This document shows positions 30,861-42,569 of a stretch of 64,000 nt of DNA, piece after piece. The stretch covers positions 2,294,001 to 2,358,000 of the forward strand of contig JANHCV010000003.1 in NCBI GenBank assembly GCA_025594325.1, written 5' to 3'. Below the pieces are notes generated by a model. That model was not told where the DNA came from and made no database searches. It was given only the letters and a program-made list of their open reading frames with translations. The stretch comes from Blastocladiella emersonii ATCC 22665. Taxonomy: Eukaryota > Blastocladiomycota > Blastocladiomycetes > Blastocladiales > Blastocladiaceae. Each line of letters begins with the position of its first letter. Position 1 is the stretch's first letter. A program made the translations under genes and the position numbers.

Positions 30861-33589
30861 TAATCAGGACTACACGGACATCACAACCAGCAACTCCAAC
30901 CTTAGCGGAAGGAACTAGTGTAAGGTTGCACCTCAGAAAGAGACGGCGACATGGTAGGATGGTCTACCGGCTCGTGCGGAAAGAAGCGACCGTTTTCGAT
31001 CCCTACCTTTTGCATCCGCTAAGTGCAGTTTTGGGACCCCCTCTTTCTTTGCCCTCTATGTATTCAGAATAATTTCACTGACTTTCTGTCAAAAAATGGG
31101 AGCTTAAAACATTTTTTTAGCGTGCGTAGCAAAGTCGCGACTTGGGCGTGGGTTTCGCGAGGCGCGGCGAGCTCCACCTCGAAATGTTCACCGCCGCGCG
31201 AGCCACCATCGCACCGCACGTTCGCTCTCCAACTTCCGTGTCAGCACCCACATGAAAATATAGCGAGAAAATTCCTGATATTAAAGTGTTCCTCTTGATA
31301 CCTTACTTAAGGCGATATTCGTTCGTGCGACAGAAATCCGCGGATAGGGGTGACATCAGAGCGACCATCGCCACGTCCTGTTGCAAGTGCCACGCGACGG
31401 ATGGAACCATTCCGCGCACCTCAAACTCTGAAGTAACCTGCTCTGCCGCGGGGCACGAGTCTGCCGAGGCATACCCTGATGCCCACAACATTCATAGCGT
31501 AGGAGTGGCACTGCCATCACTCGCACAATCGTGGTGACCATCGATTCGCGCAGAACACATCAATTCCGGGCGCCCTGCTCGAGAAGGACGTGGTGTGAGG
31601 TGGTCCTACGCCAGTTCAGAGAGAATCGCTTCAACTTGGAGCTCTGTTGGACCCAGTTGTTGAACTTGTGAGCTGAACCTGTCGCGGGAGCTGGCGGCCG
31701 TAAAGTGAATCGCGACGAAACTATGCCCGCGCGCGAGTACGCCAACTGATTGATAGCCTTGAGGTAAGCATGGTGTTGTCGGGTCACTGAAATTGAGTAC
31801 GCTGCCATGCGAGCCACGCGAGACCTCTTGTTAAGTGCCTTGCGGTTTGACGCGTCGCGACTCAAAACACGTGTCATCGCAGGGACGCGTCGCGCTCCTT
31901 CACGCCACCGCCTCCTCAACTGCAGTACGAACAGTGGAGATCGGACGCGGGCACTTGGCGCAATGCCTTTTCGAATGTTTATGCGATGATTCGCTTGGAG
32001 CGTCCAGCCGCGCCTTGTTGTCAAGCGAGAGTGTCAAAGCACTCATGCGCGCCTTGTGCGGGCTGGCTTGAAGGACCAACGCGGGACACCTAGTCCGCCA
32101 GCGACGCGATCTGCGCGACCGCGGTGCGCGGCGGCGACGCTCCTGCAGCAGCGTTCCTGTGACGTCTGGCGTAGCACCTGCAGGGCCCGGCGAGAGCAGG
32201 TCTACCGCGCCGCGCTCCTCCTCGCGGCGGTCCTTGACGAGACTGCTCAACCACCACCCGTGCTGCCGCTCGTCGGCACAGCGGAGTTTTTTGCACCCTC
32301 TCCGATCATCCCACCGTCTGGCGCAGGAGCAATCTGCTTGATAGGTCCTTGCCGCCTTGGTCATTGATACGCTGTGTCCCGCCACCAAGCTGCTTGCGCT
32401 CCTCGCCGTGGCGCACGACTAGTCGACCTTCGTGCCCATCTTCAGCTTGCAGCGATGCGGGTTTTGCTGGACGCACGATCGCTGAGCTGAACCGTGTGAT
32501 CCACTGGTACCATGGCTTCGAGTCGCCGTTCATAGCAAGTGGTAGCGCGGTGCGCATCAAGGGGAAGATTCTCGAAACACTCGCGCGTGGCCCGTCATTT
32601 CACGTTCCGCGAGCGATTGGCGCTTGCTGGGAACGCGATGATCCGCGACAGGAGCCGTTGCACGCGTTCCAGCTTGAGCTGTACCACTTTGCCCGCTTCA
32701 ACCTGGCGCCCGTCACCACCTGAACCAACCGCAGTACCTGCATCAACCATGCCGTCGGCGAGGGCGGCGCTCTCGGTTTGCGCTTCGTCTCCCGCGCCGC
32801 CCCCTTCAGTTTTCGCCGCACTGCACGCGGTGCCAATCAGCCAGCGGCTGACGCGCGCGTCCCCACGGCATCGCGATTCCCCGCCGAGAACCGCAGCCAC
32901 TGATCCGTGTGGCCGCACCGCACGTCGCTCACGCCGGCCATCGAGGTGTTAATTTCGAGCTGTTCGCGGCCACCACCGTGGAGCTTTGCTCGCGCGCATC
33001 GTCGCGCTCCACGGCCGCGCTGCCCACGTCCAGGGTCTCCCTCTTAGCGGCACTGTACAGCTGCAGAAGGGGAAGCACATCTACACCATAATCCATCTCC
33101 TTAATCAACACTGTTGTGTCGCGCGACAACGGCGTCGTACGGGTACAATCCGCGACAGCGGCACCGAGCTTGGGTGACGATAGGTGCAAAAGAACGAGGG
33201 CAAAACGCCCTTAACGAGATTTGAACCCCTACTCTCCGGTTGGATAACGCGACCTTCCAGTAAGCACCATGCGACCGCTTCAGGCCTTCCATCAACAGGA
33301 TATATATGTGTCACGCCAACCCAGGCGGGTTGATCCTGTTTCGCGGGAGCTGCGCCTTGCAAGTCGTTTGGGTGATCCGACCATCAAGGGCGAGTGAAGA
33401 GTGTCTCCCTCTGTGTTACTCGTACCGTTAAAGCGGGGGACGCGGCGCACGAACTCGCCATCCATGTTTGACGCTTCTGCCTTGGTATCTCGCCGCGTGG
33501 GCGCAGCTAGCGCAAGCTTACAGCCTTTTTTCGCGCGCCGGACTAGTACCGTCAACAGATGCGCCAACGCGCTTTCGCGCCGCGCTGAC
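30861..33589. other. Gene-poor relic region
   Basis: About 2.7 kb with no supported gene. It is AT-richer around 31050-31320. Fragments with helical character occur on the minus strand near 32600-32900 (GKVVQLKLERVQRLLSRI), which might be gag-like retrotransposon remains because a Ty3/gypsy integrase follows. That link is a guess. Confidence 0.3.
33195..33290 (-). other. tRNA-like sequence (B-box-like)
   Basis: The minus strand contains GGGGTTCAAATCTCG (B-box-like, 33215-33229), preceded by GGCCTGAAGCGGTCGCATGG, which resembles a D-arm/A-box. I could pair a weak T-arm but no acceptor stem, so this is at best a decayed tRNA or a tRNA-derived SINE head, not a working tRNA gene. Confidence 0.25.
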
Positions 33590-34734
33590 TACAAGGCGCG
33601 CAACAACCCAACGCTTGGCCGCTTGATCTTCCCCGCCACGTCGCTCACGGTCGGCGCCACGCTTGGTACTCGACAGGCGACGGCGAAGAGGAGGAGGACG
33701 GCAGCCCGACCCGCGCGGCGATCCTGGACGGCATGCGCAACGACGAGTACGCGCAGGTGGTGCGGCGCAACCAGGCCAAGTACCTGCAGCTCGAGGTCGA
33801 CCTCGACGGGTTCGTCTGGCGCGAGGCCAAGCTGTATGTGCCCGCAGGCGTCACGCGCACGCGCGTGCTTGAGGAGGCGCACTCGGCGCGGGTCGCGGGT
33901 CATTTCGGCGTCGCGCGCACCATGAACCTGGTCAAGCGGTCGTACTGGTGGCCCGGGATGCGCCGCGAGGTCGGGCTGTTCGTCAAGTTGTGCCTCACCA
34001 CCTGCGCGCGGGCCAAGGTGCCGCGCCACCGACCTGACGGCGAGCTGCAGCTGCTGCCCACGCCGCCTCGGCCATGGTCGTCGATCTCCATGGACTTCAT
34101 CACGGACCCACCGCGCAGCAAGAACAACACGTGCATCGTGGTCGTGGTCGACCGGCACTCCAAGATGATGCACTCCATCCCGCTCGCTGCGATTCTGACG
34201 GCCACCACGACCGCCGAGGCCTTCATCCAGCACGCTGTGCGGCTGCACGGGCTCCCCACCGACATCGTTTCGGACCGTGGGTCGCAGTTCACGTCGCGGT
34301 TCTGGTCGGCCATGTGCGAGTCGCTCAAGATCAAGGCCAAGCTCTTGACAGCGTACCACTCGCAGACCGACGGGCAGACCGAGCGCATGAACCAGACCCT
34401 CGAGGTGTACCTGCGCATGGTTGTCAACAAGGACCAGACGAACTGGGTCGAGCTGCTGCCGTACGCCGAGATGGCCATCAACAACGCGCGCAACGAGTCG
34501 ACGGGCGAGACGCCATTCAAGGCCAACTATGACTTCGACCCGCGGCTGTCGGCGGCGACGGACCGGTCAGATCGGGTCCCGTTGGCCGCGGCGCTGGCCG
34601 AGCGCATCGCCGACATCCAGGGCCAGCTGCTCGAGAAGGTCGAGTGCATGAACTGCAGCAAATGTTGGACAGCGCCAAGCAGCTGTATAGGAAGCACGCC
34701 AACCGCTGGCCACTGTCGCCGCAAGAGACTCTAG
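33590..34734 (+). pseudogene. Ty3/gypsy retrotransposon integrase fragment
   Basis: The frame is open from about 33590 to 34734. It holds an integrase zinc-binding domain (EEAHSARVAGHFG ... YWWPGMRREVGLFVKLCLTTCARAK), then the integrase core. Core residues visible are D in SMDFITDPPRS, D in LPTDIVSDRGSQF and E in YHSQTDGQTERMNQTLE. The second cysteine pair reads C-x3-C where C-x2-C is usual. After the core the frame breaks near 34645-34660: the natural continuation (LQQMLDSAKQLYRKHANRW) is in another frame. No protease, reverse transcriptase, RNase H or LTR is present nearby. A dead fragment. Confidence 0.85.
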
Positions 34735-36175
34735 TACAAGGTAAGCGACACGGGAGCACAGAGGCTTGCACGTCCGCGAGACGCGTTTCCTCATTGTGGA
34801 GACATAGAATCCCGCAGCATTGCTCACTCTCGCGTTGGCGCATGCGAGTGCGACTTGCCTGGTCGTCTCTCTACCCTCGACGCTCTTGATTTACGTGCAG
34901 GGAGCTCGGGGGCGCTCTGTCGCGTGAATGGAGCTCTACAATATAGAAGGAAACAGAGTAGCGTACTTGACAGGGAGGTGGAAGCTAAGCTGGATGCGCA
35001 GCCGTGACGATACAGAGAGGAACAGGATGTATCGACGACGGCTAGACTAGCAACTGAACAATCAAAGGAACCAAAGAGGAGGGGAGAAGCGGGGACGACT
35101 GGTCGAGATGAGCGGTGCGACGGTCGGGCGGGCGGCCGCTCCCCCGGGGCGGCGATCAAAACAGAACAAGTGGTCGGGATGACGCGATTCTCACGTGCAT
35201 CACGCGCGGCTGGTCCGAGACGCGTCTCGCACTCGGTCCCCGCGTGTGCGTGTACACTTGAACTTACAACAACCAGCGCGCGGTGCGTGACGCGACGATG
35301 GTCTTCACAACGCGTTCAACACGTTGCGCAGGTAATGTTTCATTGAGGAGCTCGCCACGATGGTAGGCCAAGATACCGGGCCGGGCCGTCATGATTGTGA
35401 CAAGATAGTTATGAGGCGCGGTTGCTCATCGCGATGGAGGTCTAGTCCACCCCCGCCGTTGCTTGTTGAAGGCCGTTGATCAATTTGAGAACCGATCTTG
35501 GATGGACGTGATGCGAGGCTATTGGACGTGCACGAGTTCGCACAGATGAGCGTAATCAAGAAGGTCAAACGAGAGGACACAAAGGTTCATGCGTAAGGAC
35601 GAAGTCACGCGCGACTGGCCATCACGGCGACCATCAACATGGTGCACCTGCGTTTGGCCGGCCGGGATCTTCTGTCTGTGCTAAACTCATCGGCACCCGA
35701 GGTACATCACACGTGTTCTTAAGGCGACGTAGACGTGACGGCTTGAGCTCGTATGACCTGAAAGTATGGCCGCGGCCGCGCGACGCGATCCCCACAAGAG
35801 GACTTAGTGAAACTGCTCACTGTGAAGCATATAGCATCCCAATACGTTCAACCATGTATCAGCGGAGTTTGGTGGGGTTTGGAAACGTTTTGACTGTCGG
35901 CGCCTAATTTATGAAGCTAAGGTCGAGACGCTCAATTTATGAAGCCAAGTCCCGCTCGCCAATTAGAAGGCTAACCCTCGGGCTTCGGGGATCGGCATCC
36001 GGAGGGTTCCAATCCGCGGAGGCGCACTCGCTTTTCCTGTCGCCGGCATTTCTCGACCATTTTCCGGCCGGCCCCAGCCAAAACGATCTCGGCGAGGAGG
36101 CGGCCGATCGACTCAGTTCCTTCAGGTCTTTTCTTGATCCTGGTAGGATCTTCTCGCCTATATTTTTTGTTTGCG
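34735..36175. other. Intergenic, no supported gene
   Basis: 1.4 kb. It contains the perfect palindrome GAGACGCGTCTC at 35218-35229, a 28-bp imperfect tandem duplication (AATTTATGAAGC... at about 35907 and 35935) and a TATATTTTTT stretch near 36159, just upstream of the ankyrin gene. Confidence 0.4.
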
Positions 36176-39129
36176 ATGAGAGTGCCTGTAGGAGGCTGTA
36201 CAAACTACACAGGAGGGAAGTTTTCCCAGACGCTGTCGCCGACGGTGGCCGCAGTGAAACGCCGCAAGCCACACGGCGGCGCCACAGCGTCTGGTCCCGA
36301 GACTACCGTGCGGGTGCTGCGGGACAAGGGCCCGTTGCCCGACTCGCTCGTGGGCTCCGTCCTGCGGCCCGTCCAGCAGAACCACGCGGGTCCACCAGCG
36401 GGTCCACCGACCGACACGGACGGCGATGGCGACGGCGCCACGCGCCGTGCGCTGGTCAGTGCGCTGGTGCAGCCCGCCACGCCGTTCGGTCTGGTCCCGC
36501 TCCACGTCGCCGCCATCGTCCGCTCGCGCGCGTGGTTCCAGTACCTCGTCGCGCTCGCCCCCGTGCGCCGCGCTCCGCCCACCCCCTACGGCCCCGGTGG
36601 GCGGGTGCTTAACGCGAGCCTCACGGCCCGCGACACGCGCGGCTGGTCGTCGCTGCACTACTCCGTCCTCGCCGACGTGTACGACTGGAAGGTCTGGAAG
36701 AAGGCCAACCTGTCCGTGCCGCCGCAACGGGAGGGTGAGAGTGCTGGCGATGGAGCTGGTCAAGGTGAGCGGGCTCAACCACTCGAACTCGACTCTGAAG
36801 TGTGAAATCTAACCCCTTTCCGTGTTCCATCCTCGTAGCAGTCGAGCCCTTTGCGCCCGTCTTCACGCCGTGCCTCCTCGCCAAGCTCGGCGACACGGGC
36901 CTGCTCGCGTGCATGTCGCGGTCCACGTCGCCCGCCCAGCACACGCCGCTCGACCTCGCCGTCGTCTTCGACTGCCTGCCCGTCGTCTCGCTGCTCCTCG
37001 ACGCCCTCGAGCCCCACGGCGCGTCCGTGTACTCGGGCACCGTCGTCCCCGCGCTCGCCCGCTCGCCCTCGGTCCTCGCCGCCCTCCTCGGGCGCCCGTC
37101 CATTGCCACCGCCGTCAAGTCGCGTTACCTGTGGTTCGCGCATCTGCGCGGCTCAGTGACCATCATCACCCAGCTGCTGTACTGCTGGACCGACTGCAGC
37201 CTGTTTGATGGCATCGACGACCCGACCATCACGGCGGCCGCGCTTCAGCGGCTCGCGCCGCTCGCCAACACGTGCGTCACCGACGAGGAGCGCAAGCTGT
37301 TCCGCCTGCTCAACGAGGTCTTCAGCCTGCCCACGCCGGATGCCGACGGCGGCGAGGCGGCGCTGCCCGAGGCTACCGAGCCCGCTCCCGCTGTCGCTGC
37401 TGCCGCCGTGTACGAGCCGCCGTCGCCCGAAGTGGCCGATCCCGCTGTCGCTGCTGCTGCCTTGTGCGAGACGACGCAACTCGAAGCCGCCGAACCTGCT
37501 GCCGTCACCGCTACGCCCGCCGCCTGCGAGGTGCCGCTGTCCGAGCCCGCTGCCGCTACCACTACGCCCGCCGCGTGCGAGGTACCGCCACCTGAGGCTG
37601 CTGAGCCTGCTGTCGCCGCTACAACCACCACCATCATCACGGCCGCCGTGTGCGAGTCGCCGCTGCCCGAGTTTGCCGAGCCCGCCCTCGCCGTGTGTGA
37701 CGCACTGCCCGAGACTACGGAGCCTGCCGTCGCCGTGTGCAACGCGCCGCTCGAGTCCGCCGCCATCTCCGCACCCACTTCCCCACCGCTCAAGGCATGC
37801 TCCTCGCCCGCTCGCGCCGTCGCGCCCATGAACCAGCCGCGCGAGACCGTCTGGAACCTCCGCAACGACCAGCCGTTCACCGCCGAGGTCACCTCATCGC
37901 CGCCACACGCCAAGTCGGTCGATATCGCCGCCCCGGCCTCGCCCGTCACGGTGATGCGGGTCGAAATCTTCCCTGACACGGCTTCTCCGTGTGTTGGTCT
38001 CGCTGTTTCGCCGCCGTGCGACACCTACGATGCGTCCCCGCGCGACGCGTGTACCGGCACGCCGTGTGCGATGCGCCCTGCCTCGCCGCTCGCAATCCGT
38101 GCCGGCGGTCGTCGCTCGCGCAGTCCAAGCCCTACGCCGTCGTACCCCAACGAGTACGACTTCTCTCTAACCGGAACGTACGCGATTGCGCAAAACTGAC
38201 CCATCCCGCATCGCTTGACTAGGACCGAGTCGAACCCGCGAAAGCGCCAGCGCACCTCGACCACAACCTCGGCGCCGTCGACCTCGCCCGCCGTGTCGCG
38301 CGCGGCGCCGGACCACGTGGGCGACGCGCCTCGCGCCGAGATGGACTGCGACTTCATCCTGTCCAGTCCCGCTGCGACCACCAGCCCGGCTCGTAACTCA
38401 GCAGCCGCACCCGAACCCCGGCTCGACGCGCCTGCGCCTGAACGGCACCGTGCGCTCGAGCTCGACCTCGTACCCGCGCACCCGTCGCAGGTCCATCCAC
38501 TGCATGCTGCCCTCTCCGCGCCCGTGCCCCAGCAAGCGCCCCGCCCGATCCTCCCCGCTCACTCAGCACCCGCTCCACTCCCTGCTGCCCCCACGCATCC
38601 TCCACTCCCTGCACCTGCCGTGGCTGCACCACCCGCACCCGCCGCACCAGTCGCTGTCCCGCATCCGATTCGCGTGCGGCCGTGGTTCCGGTGCGAGTTC
38701 GACAACTGCGGCGCGCTGCTCGCAGTCGACGGATTCAGCAAGCACATGACCGACCACTTTACGCTTCCCGGCGACGATCCCTTGATGTGCATTGGATGCG
38801 TCCCCAGCAACCACTTCAACGACCTCAAGCATTTGCGCAACCACATCACCCGCGCGCACTTCTTCCTCGTGTGCAACCAGTGTGGCGCCTCGTTTGGGTC
38901 GAGGAAGTCCGCCCTGGGACACGAGCTCGTTGGGTGCCCGAGTATCTCGCACACGGAGCTCACGCGGCTGCCCCTGCCGCCCGTGCACCAGCACCGCGGC
39001 CTCGTCCAGGATCAGACGCAGCAGCAGCTCGTCGCGCTCAGCAGCGACGCGGCCAGCGCGTGGTCGGGCGTGGAGGACGGGATGCAGGTCGACCCGTACT
39101 CTGGAGCAGATAATGAATACCGGCCCTGA
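36176..39129 (+). CDS. Ankyrin-repeat protein with C-terminal C2H2 zinc fingers
   Basis: Modelled as three exons: 36176-36764, 36839-38177, 38223-39129 (introns 74 and 45 nt, GTGAGC...GTAG and GTACGC...CTAG), 944 residues. Ankyrin-like units appear as TPFGLVPLHVAAIVRSR, DTRGWSSLHYSVLADV and QHTPLDLAVVFDCLPVVSLL. A Pro/Ala/Glu/Cys-rich low-complexity region with repeated 'A-C-E-V-P-x-P-E' phrases follows. After a basic NLS-like PRKRQR, three C2H2-like fingers occur (FRCEFDNCGALL...H...H, MCIGCVPSNHF...H, LVCNQCGASFGSRKSALGHE). The second intron is short; if it is not spliced there are two genes, the zinc-finger one starting at the ATG at 38341. The 5' end is uncertain because the first 45 codons overlap a dispersed repeat. 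Confidence 0.55.
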
Positions 39130-39810
39130 ATCTTGTGGCCTTCCGTATCCCTCTGACTTGAATCACTTGAAGCGGGAGCGAACTTTGAGCGATCCGTTGA
39201 AGCGAGCTCGCGACGGCCGGCCTTGGATCACGGTTGCCTTGACGAAACAGTTTGGGTCCAAGTTGCGCAAACTGTTCCTGTGGATCTCGACGGGGCGGGC
39301 TCGCCGCGGGGTGAGATGATCGGGGAGTGCGATCACTGCTTGTACTTGAGACTTAAGTGCGGGGTGACATTAGGAGGTACGAGGGGAAGAGCGAATGATT
39401 CTGAGCGTAAGAAAAATTCTTCAGTGCGTAAATACGCGATGGATGACCATGGCCACGACCATGGCCATCCAACCACAGACGTTCGCGTCGCGCGAGCCGT
39501 CAAAACGGCAATACTTTCTAAACTTGAGCATGCAGGAAGCTAAAGGCTCCATCGGCGAATGAAGCGATGCTTCCCCGGCGGAGTTCAGAAAGTGGGAGAG
39601 TTGAGAGCGACATCGGCGCGGCGCGTGACGCGATCTCATCATCTTGCGACGCCCGAGCCATAAAGGCGGCGACGTTTTCCAGGGCTGAACATAAAGGAGG
39701 CTAACGAACACGCCCGAAAACAGGTTATACGCTTTTCCGGTGGAGATCAGTAAACACAGAAGAGTTGGAGAGTCAACAGCTGCTGGCCACGACCGTGGCC
39801 ATCGATTAAG
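39130..39810. other. Intergenic up to the inverted duplication
   Basis: AT-richer, no gene. It contains repeated CCATGGCCACGACC-type words (39447-39470 and 39784-39802), similar to words on the far side of the duplication (49051-49065, 49208-49222, 49339-49367). Confidence 0.4.
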
Positions 39811-39890
39811 TCACGCTGACAATCAACAACACGACCGTTCCAAGAGATGAATATAAACTATATTATATTCTTGTTGATAATACGACACGT

Positions 39891-41777
39891 TTAAGCAGCG
39901 CAGACGCCCTTGGGACTCGCAATGGCGCGCTGGAAGGCGGGCATGGAGACGAGCGAACCCGTGTTGGCGGACGTGCCTGACCGCGCGGTGCACCCGCCGT
40001 TGGTGTGGATGCCCACGGCGACGTCTCCGACACTAATTACCGCGCCGCTGCAGCCGCCCTCAGTGTCAATACGGTGACGCACGTGGAAGCGGTCGGGCAG
40101 CGACACGACCTTGCCGTCGGCCTCCTGCTGCACCTGCGACATTTGCTTGCGCGCCTGCGACGTGACGAAGCCGTAGCCGTAGATCTTGACGGCGTCGCCC
40201 GCCTTGACCGCGTTGGCCGCGTCGAGGTTGCCCGTCGCGGCGTCGACCTTGGCCAGCGTGTACGCCTTGTTGCCGATCGTCTCGCGGTGCGTCATGCCCG
40301 TGTTCGGGTTTGGGAAGGTCCCGAAATACGCCCAGTCCTCGGCGGCCTCGCCCCCGCTGAGCGGCGTCAGGTTGAACTGCACCGACTTGGTGTCGACGGC
40401 AAACTGGAACTTGGGGTGCGGGTGGCGCAGGATGGCCGTGCGCTGGCCCGCGGTCGTGATGACCGCCGACTGCGGCACGTTGACCTGGATGATCTGGTCC
40501 TCGAGCTCCTTGCCCTGGAAGCAGTGGCCCGCCGTGACGTGGCACCCGTTCTTGTCCGTGATGGTCCAGGCGCTGCAACCTACGGGGAAAATTCGCGTGG
40601 ACCGCGGGTCCGACGACGCCTTGCGCTCGTCGGCGGCCGTGCACAGCGACGCGGGCGGCGGCAGCTGCGCCTTGTTGGACCCGAACCCGGTCTGCGTGTT
40701 GGTCTCGAGCTGCGACACGATCACCGACGGCTTTTCCTTGGGATCCGTGTTCGGGTCGGCGAGCAGCTCGATCTTGAGCTTGCCGCCGTTGAAGACGGCC
40801 GACCGGAAGTTCCACTGCGCGATGGACTCGAAGTTGAGGAACTGCACCGCGCCGTCGGCCAGCGACGTGATGCGCAGAATGTCGCCCGGCAGGTCCTCGC
40901 CGAACCCGGGAAAGTCGACGCGGATAAAGTTCTCGCGCAGCTTGGTCTGCGCCTTGTCAAAGTGCAGGCGCGACCAGAAGATGTTCTTGGCGCCCGGCTG
41001 GACCTGGGCCACGTCGATGGTCTGCTCGAACACGACGACGTGTCCGTTGCGCGTCACGGGCGTGGGCGTGCCCGACGGCGTTGTTGGTGGTGCGGCACTG
41101 GTTGTTGAGGTGGGAGGACGCGCGGGCGGCTGGCCGGGGAACACGATGCCGCCGTCATTCCCGTTGTTCTGGTCGCCGGGGAACGCGATCGCGCCGTCGT
41201 CGGCCTTGGCCTTGCGTGCAGGCGGGGCCGCCGCGGTCGGGTTACGCGTGGTGGTCGTGGCGGGCGGCGCGGCCTTGCGCGCGGGAGCACGCTGGCCGGG
41301 GAAGACGATCGAGCCGTCGTCGTTGGGGAACACGATGGCGCCGCCGTTGTTGTTGTTGTTGGCCTTGGGGCGGCGGTTGACGACCTCCTCGACGGCGGCG
41401 AGCGACGGAGCCGTCGTGCTCGCGCCGCGCAGGGCAGCAGCGGACGCGGTGCCGGTCGCGGCGGTGCTCGAGGCCGGCGGGGCCGATGCCGTTGCGGTGG
41501 CCGCCGAGGTGGAAGCGGGCGCGGTCGCCGTGGCGGTGCCGTTGCCCGGCTGGCGACCGGCGCCGGGCGGGAGCTGCACGTCAATGTTGGCCTTGCCGAA
41601 CGACACCTTGATGAACTCTCGGGCCTCGGGGACCAGCAGCGGTGACGCCTCGTTGGCGGCGGGCGCGGCTTGGGTCGCGGGCGAGGTGGCGAGGGCGGCG
41701 AGGACGAGCGTCGCCACGGCCACGGCCGTGAGGCGGCCGATGCGCGGGCGGCGGTGCGAATAGGTGGACGAGGTCAT
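39891..41777 (-). CDS. Secreted trypsin-like serine protease, copy 1
   Basis: A single exon, 628 residues, start ATG at 41777. A signal peptide (about 1-37, hydrophobic core LTAVAVATLVLAALA) is followed by an Ala/Thr/Pro-rich linker containing four copies of a (G/D)G-x-I-x-FP(G/N) motif (about residues 145-216). The C-terminal half is a chymotrypsin-fold peptidase: CHVTAGHCF with His418, AEDWAYF with Asp481, and GGCSGAVIS with Ser577. The residue before the catalytic serine is Cys rather than the usual Asp, and Cys pairs around His and Ser suggest disulfides. Preceded by TATAAGA (41895-41901). Amino-acid identical to copy 2. Likely secreted or wall-associated; substrate unknown. Confidence 0.85.
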   Translation of the reverse strand: MTSSTYSHRRPRIGRLTAVAVATLVLAALATSPATQAAPAANEASPLLVPEAREFIKVSFGKANIDVQLPPGAGRQPGNGTATATAPASTSAATATASAPPASSTAATGTASAAALRGASTTAPSLAAVEEVVNRRPKANNNNNGGAIVFPNDDGSIVFPGQRAPARKAAPPATTTTRNPTAAAPPARKAKADDGAIAFPGDQNNGNDGGIVFPGQPPARPPTSTTSAAPPTTPSGTPTPVTRNGHVVVFEQTIDVAQVQPGAKNIFWSRLHFDKAQTKLRENFIRVDFPGFGEDLPGDILRITSLADGAVQFLNFESIAQWNFRSAVFNGGKLKIELLADPNTDPKEKPSVIVSQLETNTQTGFGSNKAQLPPPASLCTAADERKASSDPRSTRIFPVGCSAWTITDKNGCHVTAGHCFQGKELEDQIIQVNVPQSAVITTAGQRTAILRHPHPKFQFAVDTKSVQFNLTPLSGGEAAEDWAYFGTFPNPNTGMTHRETIGNKAYTLAKVDAATGNLDAANAVKAGDAVKIYGYGFVTSQARKQMSQVQQEADGKVVSLPDRFHVRHRIDTEGGCSGAVISVGDVAVGIHTNGGCTARSGTSANTGSLVSMPAFQRAIASPKGVCAA

Positions 41778-41894
41778 GATGCTGATTGAGGTGATGGCTT
41801 CTAACAGTCGATATTGGGGAGTGTATGTGTAGGGCAGCGACGATCTACGTCGGTAGGTGCGGATCACTCTGGAGGGACGCGGGTCGCGCGCGGT

Positions 41895-41901
41895 TCTTAT
41901 A
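41895..41901 (-). promoter_or_regulatory. TATA-like box (TATAAGA) of protease copy 1
   Basis: Minus-strand TATAAGA in the context GTATAAGAAC, 118 bp upstream of the ATG. Mirror image of 46954-46960. Confidence 0.55.
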
Positions 41902-42569
41902 CGCCCCGCGCTCCTCCCTCAGGGCTGCACGACCCAACAAGTCGGAACTTGCATCGCGTGCGAGTCGACAGCAGCGAGACAGGAATAACAACCGTTCACG
42001 TAACGCCAGGTCCCGAAAGCCGCCTGTGAGCGGGAAACGAGCCGCGATCGGATGCTGGCGTTTCGCTCCTTCCATTTCTCTGAGACGCGACGCGGCGGGC
42101 TGGCGCGGCGCCGAGGCAGCTGCTGAGACGCGTATCAGCGGCTCGAGTGTGGTTCAGGATCGGCGCCGGCGCGGGGCGTTGTGGCGGTCACAGGGCGCCG
42201 AGGTGGCGCAGCTCTGGGGCTCGAGGGCGCAGCCACACCGGCTCGCGGCTCGCGCTTCGCAGCCGCGGACTCGGACTCGGACTCGGCTCCTGGTGAGATC
42301 CAAGCGACGGCGAGACTGCAACGCGAAAGCGGAGGGTGCGGAGAACGACGCCCAAGGCTGCGTGCCACCGTGAGGCATGAGTTCGCGAGTCAGCATCGCC
42401 ATTTTCTGATCCGGCGGGCCTTGGCTTGGCTTCACCAGGTCGTGCACGTTCTGTTGAGCGTCCCACTCGCTGCGAAGCGAGGTCTGGTGCTTCGCTCGCG
42501 GTGTCGCGCGGGTTGCCTCACGCGTTCGGATATCACGCTAGCGTCACCTGATCGTCTCAGCTGTGGCGC

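Larger units (their letters stand above)
39811..42569. repeat. Inverted duplication, left arm
   Basis: Reverse complement of 46307-49044. From 39811 to about 42250 the arms look identical base for base, including the whole protease gene, promoter and 3' end. From about 42250 to 42569 similarity decays, with substitutions and small indels. The outer boundary is sharp, at the base after the TCACGCTGA word. Confidence 0.9.

Noticed and set aside
35975-36020. tRNA-like phrase GGGTTCCAATCCGCGG
   Set aside because: The B-box purine is missing and no cloverleaf arms could be paired.
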